Shown: in pieces, positions 20,597 through 25,207 of the stretch
Layout of the letters: each line of letters starts with the position of its first letter
How positions within the stretch are numbered: position 1 is the first letter of the stretch
NCBI GenBank assembly: GCA_900404475.1
Contig: OUQQ01000580.1
Coordinates: 1 to 25,207, forward strand
DNA length: 25,207 nucleotides
Direction: 5' to 3'
DNA from: Spongospora subterranea
Lineage: Eukaryota > Endomyxa > Phytomyxea > Plasmodiophorida > Plasmodiophoridae
The notes under the pieces: generated by a model
Told to the model about the DNA's origin: nothing
The model's input: only the letters and a program-made list of their open reading frames with translations
Database searches by the model: none
Made by a program: the position numbers and the translations under genes

Positions 20597-21620
20597 ATGA
20601 TGAGCGTGGTCGTTTTCGTAGCTCTGACTGGTACTGCTATCGCCAGTAACTTCGCCATACTGGATCAAGGGTGTTCTCTCGCCACTAACCCCAACACGTG
20701 CGCATTCGGTAACGTTATACTACTATATAATTCGTAGATTGTTACAATATATGTATGAGACCATATCACGTTCAGTGGTATATCACAGCCACGTGTTACC
20801 TACACTGATCACATCATAATGTATTTCTGCTCAATGACACCGTCTAGTGACCGGTCACGTTCCTAATAATTGACTAATTACTGTCATGTTTCAGACGTTA
20901 AACAGGTCCCATCTTTCATTCAGCCGGTCAGTATCGGTCAGTATATATACATTGTGGCTATAATTCGTGTTTATGGTTTGTTGATTTGGATCACCAGATG
21001 GCAGTATGGGCGGATGTGTCAAGACCAACGGTGTCTGCGCGTTCGACCGTTCGATTACCTGTGCCAATGATGGCGTTGCGGCTGTGATCAAGGTCGCCAT
21101 TGCAGAGTTGGCTACTTGTGCTCTCAACAGCAACTTCAATACTGCTTCCGGATGTCCAACGATCTGCGGGACCGAAATCAATCGTGCTTTCGCCGCCCAG
21201 TTAATCGCCCTGAAACAGGTTGCCTTCACCACAATTGTTGCCGCTGAAGTTGCTCTCGAAGCTTCAGGAAACGACGTCATTCGAAGTGCTATCACCCAGG
21301 TCCTCACGTGCACAAGCGATGCCTTATCTCCAGCTCAGATTATAGCTGCCACTGATTTCATCAAGCATTTAACCGCCGGTCAAATCAAAGGAGAGGTTAA
21401 CTCATTGAAGACTTGCTTCCAAGTTTCCGACGCCGACGTTGGCAAAGCATTCCAGGAACTAATCGCTGTCAAAGCCTCGTTCGAGGCCGGAGGAGGCAAA
21501 GCGGGGACCGTAGCCGCATCTAATTCTCTCGCCTCGTCGTCCGCCAACTCCATATTCAACTCGATTATCACTTTTGCATCCATGGTATTTGTACCTATCG
21601 CCATGATCCTCAACATGTAA
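20597..21620 (+). CDS. secreted cysteine-rich protein, probably GPI-anchored (244 aa)
   Basis: Two exons, 20597-20708 and 20998-21620, with a 289-nt intron (phase 1). The start ATG-ATG is followed by a signal peptide (MMSVVVFVALTGTAIA, cleavage near residue 16). The mature part has ten cysteines and is largely Ala/Val/Ile-rich predicted helix. The C-terminus has a Ser/Ala/Asn-rich stretch (SSSANS), then a hydrophobic tail ending at the stop (ITFASMVFVPIAMILNM), the pattern of a GPI-attachment signal. It would therefore sit on the outer face of the plasma membrane or cell wall. A motif GC-x(5-7)-CAFD occurs twice near the N-terminus, with the intron inside the first. An AATAAA lies at 21623-21628, just past the stop. 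No family is recognised. It could be a wall, adhesion or host-contact protein, but the sequence does not show which. Confidence 0.75.
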
Positions 21621-21781
21621 ATAATAAAACACGTAACCAGGATATCTATGTGCCAACTCTACAGGTTTAGTTGTCTGACTTATTAGAATTCATTTCTAAT
21701 TTCCACTAGACCAAACACTCAAACTTTCTCGCAATCGTGTGATATTCATATAATGGTGTATCACCTACACATTTATCATGA

Positions 21782-22561
21782 TTATAGAGGAACGTATTCG
21801 ACCGTGGATCGAATGGCATCCAAATCGATCAACGACGGTTTTACGGACCGCATCATCATACGACGACGGATGAAAGTACACACGATTGCCAACATGATCA
21901 ATCCCGCAGTCGATCCAATCAAGGCGATCATTTTTGGCGACAACGATGGTCTTGTCGAATCGGGTTGACGTGGGGCCTCAAGTCGTACCAGATTATCACT
22001 TGGAATTTCGCGCCGTTTAGAAATGTTGGCAACTTCTTTCTTCACCATTGTAGTTAACGCAGCGGCGCGGAACTTATCCCATTCCGGTTTGTGCATGGGA
22101 GTATCGTCGGCGGTGGCGCCATCAATATGTCCAGCTCGGACCTTGACTGGCATTAGCACTTCCGTTACTTGACCAGCGCTGTCTGATGATATGGCGCGCG
22201 CAATCACAGTCACCCGATAATCGACGCTGATATGAATCCCATGACAGACAACGCTCTGTGTGGAAGTCTGCCACGATTGGCAGCGACCACTGACGTCACG
22301 GCAACACGACGCCTGACGTATATCGACTACTGATGCGGTATTGTCCCCATTGTTGATCAAAACTCGAAACTGCAATAAATCGCCGGCTACAGATGTTTCA
22401 GGACCGACAACGATTCCTACAAGCATGGCGGTGTTGTTCACTCGGGAAGTGGTGGCTCGCGTCGTTTCCATTGAACATGGTTGTCCTACCATGATGTCAG
22501 CAGATGATACCGCCATGAGCATGGCCAACGCTAGCGACAACGACGAAACAGAGAACAACAT
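21782..22561 (-). CDS. type I single-pass membrane protein of unknown function (259 aa)
   Basis: I chose the ATG at 22561 because it opens directly on a signal peptide (MLFSVSSLSLALAMLMAVSSA, cleavage near residue 21); an upstream in-frame ATG at 22666 would bury that signal. The outer part, residues about 22-210, has five cysteines (29, 86, 87, 94, 106) and one N-glycosylation sequon (Asn42). It has a beta-rich stretch (GIVVGPETSVAGDLLQFRVL) that loosely recalls an immunoglobulin-like or DUF11-type beta sandwich; that is only a resemblance. A transmembrane helix spans about 211-231, followed by a basic stop-transfer cluster (RRRMMMR) and a short cytoplasmic tail. It is probably a surface protein. 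It is tail-to-tail with the GPI-protein gene, 161 bp apart. No intron is needed. Its function is unknown. Confidence 0.7.
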   Translation of the reverse strand: MLFSVSSLSLALAMLMAVSSADIMVGQPCSMETTRATTSRVNNTAMLVGIVVGPETSVAGDLLQFRVLINNGDNTASVVDIRQASCCRDVSGRCQSWQTSTQSVVCHGIHISVDYRVTVIARAISSDSAGQVTEVLMPVKVRAGHIDGATADDTPMHKPEWDKFRAAALTTMVKKEVANISKRREIPSDNLVRLEAPRQPDSTRPSLSPKMIALIGSTAGLIMLAIVCTFIRRRMMMRSVKPSLIDLDAIRSTVEYVPL

Positions 22562-23286
22562 GGGTTTTGATTTGATTTGATTGTTGATGAATTGCTCACA
22601 GTTTTGAGATTCGCTGAATTGAGCGATCTTTTTTGAATAGATCTTGTGTCTTCTGAACAAAAACAATGATTCAGAAATGAAGCATGGCTCAAGTTATTGT
22701 TGAGACTAGTGTTTCCAGGTTCGGAACTGGTCTTTGAGCGTGAATCATCTGCCGCAAAATCCGGAGTCAATGAAATCCGATGTCTTTTCACCTCTAGCTT
22801 TTTTGTGAGGCGGTAGCGATAATGGGAATCAGCACCTGGTCAAATAATGACCCCAGTCGTCTAACTCTACATGTATTACAGGTGATAATAATTACACGTC
22901 ATCGGTCGCAATAATCGTTCAATCCGATTTTGATCTATTTCATATCCCACGGGTCGCATATTGACTTGTCACACCAACAGCAATGAAGTCATTTGAAGAG
23001 CACACGGGATAATCTACGGCGAGCACTTTGAGACAAGATATCGGTGAGCTGCAAAATCAATTGTCATCTGATAAATTTTATCCGTTATCTAAATTAAAAC
23101 CAAATAAATCACCAGAGTTTGAATTGTGACCAGTTCCCCGCGATATTTTACGACGACACAATGCCTTAGGCTGTGAGTTGAACTTTAGAGTTATTCGGCT
23201 TTGGTGGAAACCACTCAAATTTCATAAAAGACCTTGCCGATATCCCTGATTGCCCTAGTGGTTCTGAATCACTGACTATGGGTGGT
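22562..23286. other. intergenic, no gene seen
   Basis: About 725 bp upstream of the minus-strand membrane-protein gene, so it probably contains that gene's promoter. Frames here are short or shadows, including the in-frame extension of the membrane protein up to 22666. I see no RNA gene, domain or repeat. Confidence 0.45.
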
Positions 23287-23476
23287 GGACCTTGGTCAGA
23301 CTGGTCAATAAATACAGCAACCCTGTATTGTGTGCAGTGTGGTTGTAACACACATCCCGACACAGCAACCCTGTATTGTGAGCAGTGTGGTTGTAACAGG
23401 AGGGGCGACATCTCCGTGAAAATCCTTGGTCCTCGACAGGTAGGCCAGGGTCATATGTTTTTTAGGACCAAGGTCC
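23287..23476. repeat. 11-bp inverted repeat pair just upstream of a transposon-like gene
   Basis: GGACCTTGGTC at 23287-23297 is the reverse complement of GACCAAGGTCC at 23466-23476. A further related copy, CCTTGGTCCT, lies at 23424-23433 and can pair with 23464-23473. The pair encloses a 48-bp tandem repeat and ends eight bases before the ATG at 23484. No target-site duplication is visible at its edges. Confidence 0.6.
23314..23398. repeat. two-unit tandem repeat, 48-bp period
   Basis: A 37-bp core at 23314-23350 recurs at 23362-23398 with one mismatch. The 48-bp period is a multiple of three, so several frames stay open; on the plus strand each unit encodes TATLYCxQCGCN. The cysteine motif is probably accidental, as no gene can be drawn around it. 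Confidence 0.85.
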
Positions 23477-23483
23477 ATATAAA

Positions 23484-25207
23484 ATGGCGAATGACAATAG
23501 TTGCAAGTCATGGGACATGATCAAACACGCCGTATTGCTCAGTCCAGATCTGGTGGAAGTTTGCCCATCTGGGGAATGGGTTCGCTGTAAACTCGACAAC
23601 ACTCGAGTTTTGTGTCGACATCTATATGCAGTTGGCCGTTTATTGGAACATAACAGGTAAGCGTTGCCCTCGATGCTGTTGTAAATTCTACAGTAATTAG
23701 TACAGGACGGCAACTCATCAAAAAGCATTACAGAACTCCGCTTGCAATCGAATTACTAACTATTTCGCCAAATCCACAGCGATGTCCTCATCAGACACTC
23801 CTTCAGTTACTGTTGCAGCAGTTCCGCTTGTTGAATGTCTAGGAGGAATGCAAAGCCAAAGTGATTACGTTCGCTTGTATGAGAAATATGGGTCACCGCA
23901 TTCTTCATTAGTTTTTTCATCACGGTTGGGTGTTATGCGAGTGCATTCTACACAATGCAATGGACGACCCTTGCCGAAATCCAAAATCAGCAATGCATGC
24001 AAAACTTTGTTTGCTGATAGGGTTATGCGAAAAAGGTTTGAACGAATGGCTAATTTTTCTGCCGCAGAAAAGGCTTTGGAACGACATTCCATATGCGAAC
24101 TTGAAATAAAGGCTGTGCAAAATTTGTTGCACGCCCGAGATTTCGATATTCCCAGACGGAGAGAACTGATGATGCGTGCCAAATCGTGGCTAGATTACGT
24201 CAAATCTATACGCGAGTTGAAAAAACGACTACCGGCGGAAGATAGCTGTCTTGGTTCAAGTGGGGACCTCATTGGAATAGACCAATTCATTGTGAAATTC
24301 GGTGACGTTTATCGAAAGAATCCGGAAATCAGACAATCATTATTAATGTGTATGATGAGGTCTTTGGTAACCAAATCCTCTGGACATATGAATGCACCCT
24401 TGGAGTCTGTACTCATTGACTTCTATTTAATGCTGGCATCATACGGAAGGAAGGTGTTCAAGCTTGTGGCAGGAAACCTGCCTGGGCCATCTTGGCGTCA
24501 CATGCAGCCTATTTCCAGTGGAGCTCAAGGTGAATTTGTATTTATTGATTTGGTAATCTGATTTACCTTTACATATTTTTTAGGCATTAATGTGATCGCC
24601 CTAGATACTGATAGCATTATTACTCGACTTTCATCATTTGTTCACAGAATGCGATCAATGGGTTATGCATCTACCTTGAACGTATCTTTGTCATTTGATG
24701 CAACAGTGGTAGTCCCAGCTCTTCTTTCACTGCCGAAGTACGGCTGTATTGTTGGGGGAATATACCCGCATCACAATACCAGCTTAACCCCTGATGGATA
24801 TACAGGCGCCGTAGACAACGATGTTTTCCAGGAGTTAGCATCTGAAATCAAAGTATTTTCTGTCCATCCATATCTGTTTCTCATGCGCTCATTATTTGTA
24901 GGTATGCGTTCTCACTGTTCAAAAAGTGCCAAAGGGGGTTTCGCCAATGTTCATTGTGGCTGCTAGACCCAGTAAAAAAAATGATACTGACAATAGTTTT
25001 AACAAAAGCCTCGTGCATATTGTGAAAAATGTTGATGGGCTGAATTTGTTGAGTGTTTGCACCGATGGCGTCGCTTATGAACGCGAATTTTTAGTTTCGT
25101 CTTTGGTAAGCAAGTATGACCTGGGCATGTCGGTTTCCAATACTTTCATAGACATCTTTCATGGATGGCACGTCCGCCACTGTTTCAACCTCAGACGCTA
25201 ATCACAT
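23484..25207 (+). CDS. transposon-like protein with BED-like finger, runs to the window edge
   Basis: Exons by eye: 23484-23656, 23706-24529, 24584-24852 and 24902 to 25171 or beyond. The introns are 49, 54 and 49 nt and all phases agree, giving at least 512 residues. Residues 30-62 look like a degenerate BED-type zinc finger (GEWVRC at Cys35, Cys44, His56, His62), followed by RITNYF, a linker typical after BED fingers in hAT-like transposons. The later part has the feel of an RNase H-fold transposase: LSFDATVVV with Asp near 371, a GG-x-YPHHNTSL segment, then SVCTDGVAYERE with Asp near 477, and HGWHVRHC. These Asp residues are candidate catalytic residues by position only. The reading frame is intact over all four exons, unlike the relics on the left, so it may be a recent, active or domesticated copy. 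The exact superfamily is not recognised. Confidence 0.6.

Noticed and set aside
20870..21313. Frames on both strands around the GPI-protein gene
   Set aside because: One lies in its intron and the other is its antisense shadow; neither has a signal or domain.
23314..23398. CRISPR-like array
   Set aside because: There are only two units with an 11-bp spacer and a mismatch, in a eukaryotic context. This is a simple tandem repeat.
23166..23520. Small cysteine-motif proteins read through the 48-bp repeat on both strands
   Set aside because: The repeat period is a multiple of three, so frames stay open by construction. There is no start, splice or domain support.

Overview
The window is nuclear DNA of a flagellated (zoosporic) eukaryote. 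A chytrid-like fungus fits best, though an oomycete-like or other zoosporic protist cannot be excluded. The reasons are: many short spliceosomal introns (mostly about 47-60 nt, GT...AG, often with a CTAAT-like branch point); a centriole/flagellum gene of the WDR90/POC16 family; a Shaker-like voltage-gated potassium channel; secreted and GPI-anchored surface proteins; and a dense graveyard of DNA transposons and a Ty3-type retroelement. No rRNA, tRNA, CRISPR array or bacterial operon structure was seen.

Layout. Positions 1-8200 are repeat-rich. They hold a small coiled-coil reading frame (338-586, -), a broken C2H2 zinc-finger fragment (1000-1356, -), a predicted secreted protein gene broken by an exact 763-bp tandem duplication (1737-3996, -), a decayed coding stretch of unknown kind (4322-5257, +), a Ty3-type integrase remnant (5465-6422, +), a Tc1/mariner-like transposase remnant (6457-6900, -), an unidentified frame (7093-7620, -) and a short Harbinger-transposase-like fragment (7630-7803, -).

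Positions 8222-17360 (+) hold one gene that I reconstruct as 33 exons coding about 1,665 residues. It has an N-terminal CFAP20-like domain followed by many WD40 repeats, the architecture of WDR90/POC16. Within it an exact 262-bp repeat flanks the window's only N, which looks like two overlapping contig ends placed side by side. Tail-to-tail with it, 76 bp away, is a four-exon voltage-gated K+ channel gene (17437-19372, -).

Positions 19373-20596 contain no gene I can support. Then comes a convergent pair of surface-protein genes: a two-exon, cysteine-rich, probably GPI-anchored protein (20597-21620, +) and a type I membrane protein (21782-22561, -). The right end (23484 to the edge, +) is a multi-exon transposon-like gene with a BED-like zinc finger, preceded by a small inverted repeat enclosing a 48-bp tandem repeat.

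Together the unique genes point to a motile, excitable cell stage (centriole protein, K+ channel) plus a set of secreted or surface proteins. The rest is mobile-element debris. Both exact duplications should be tested as assembly errors before any biological reading of them. All splice structures were worked out by eye from frame continuity and family resemblance; no search was run.
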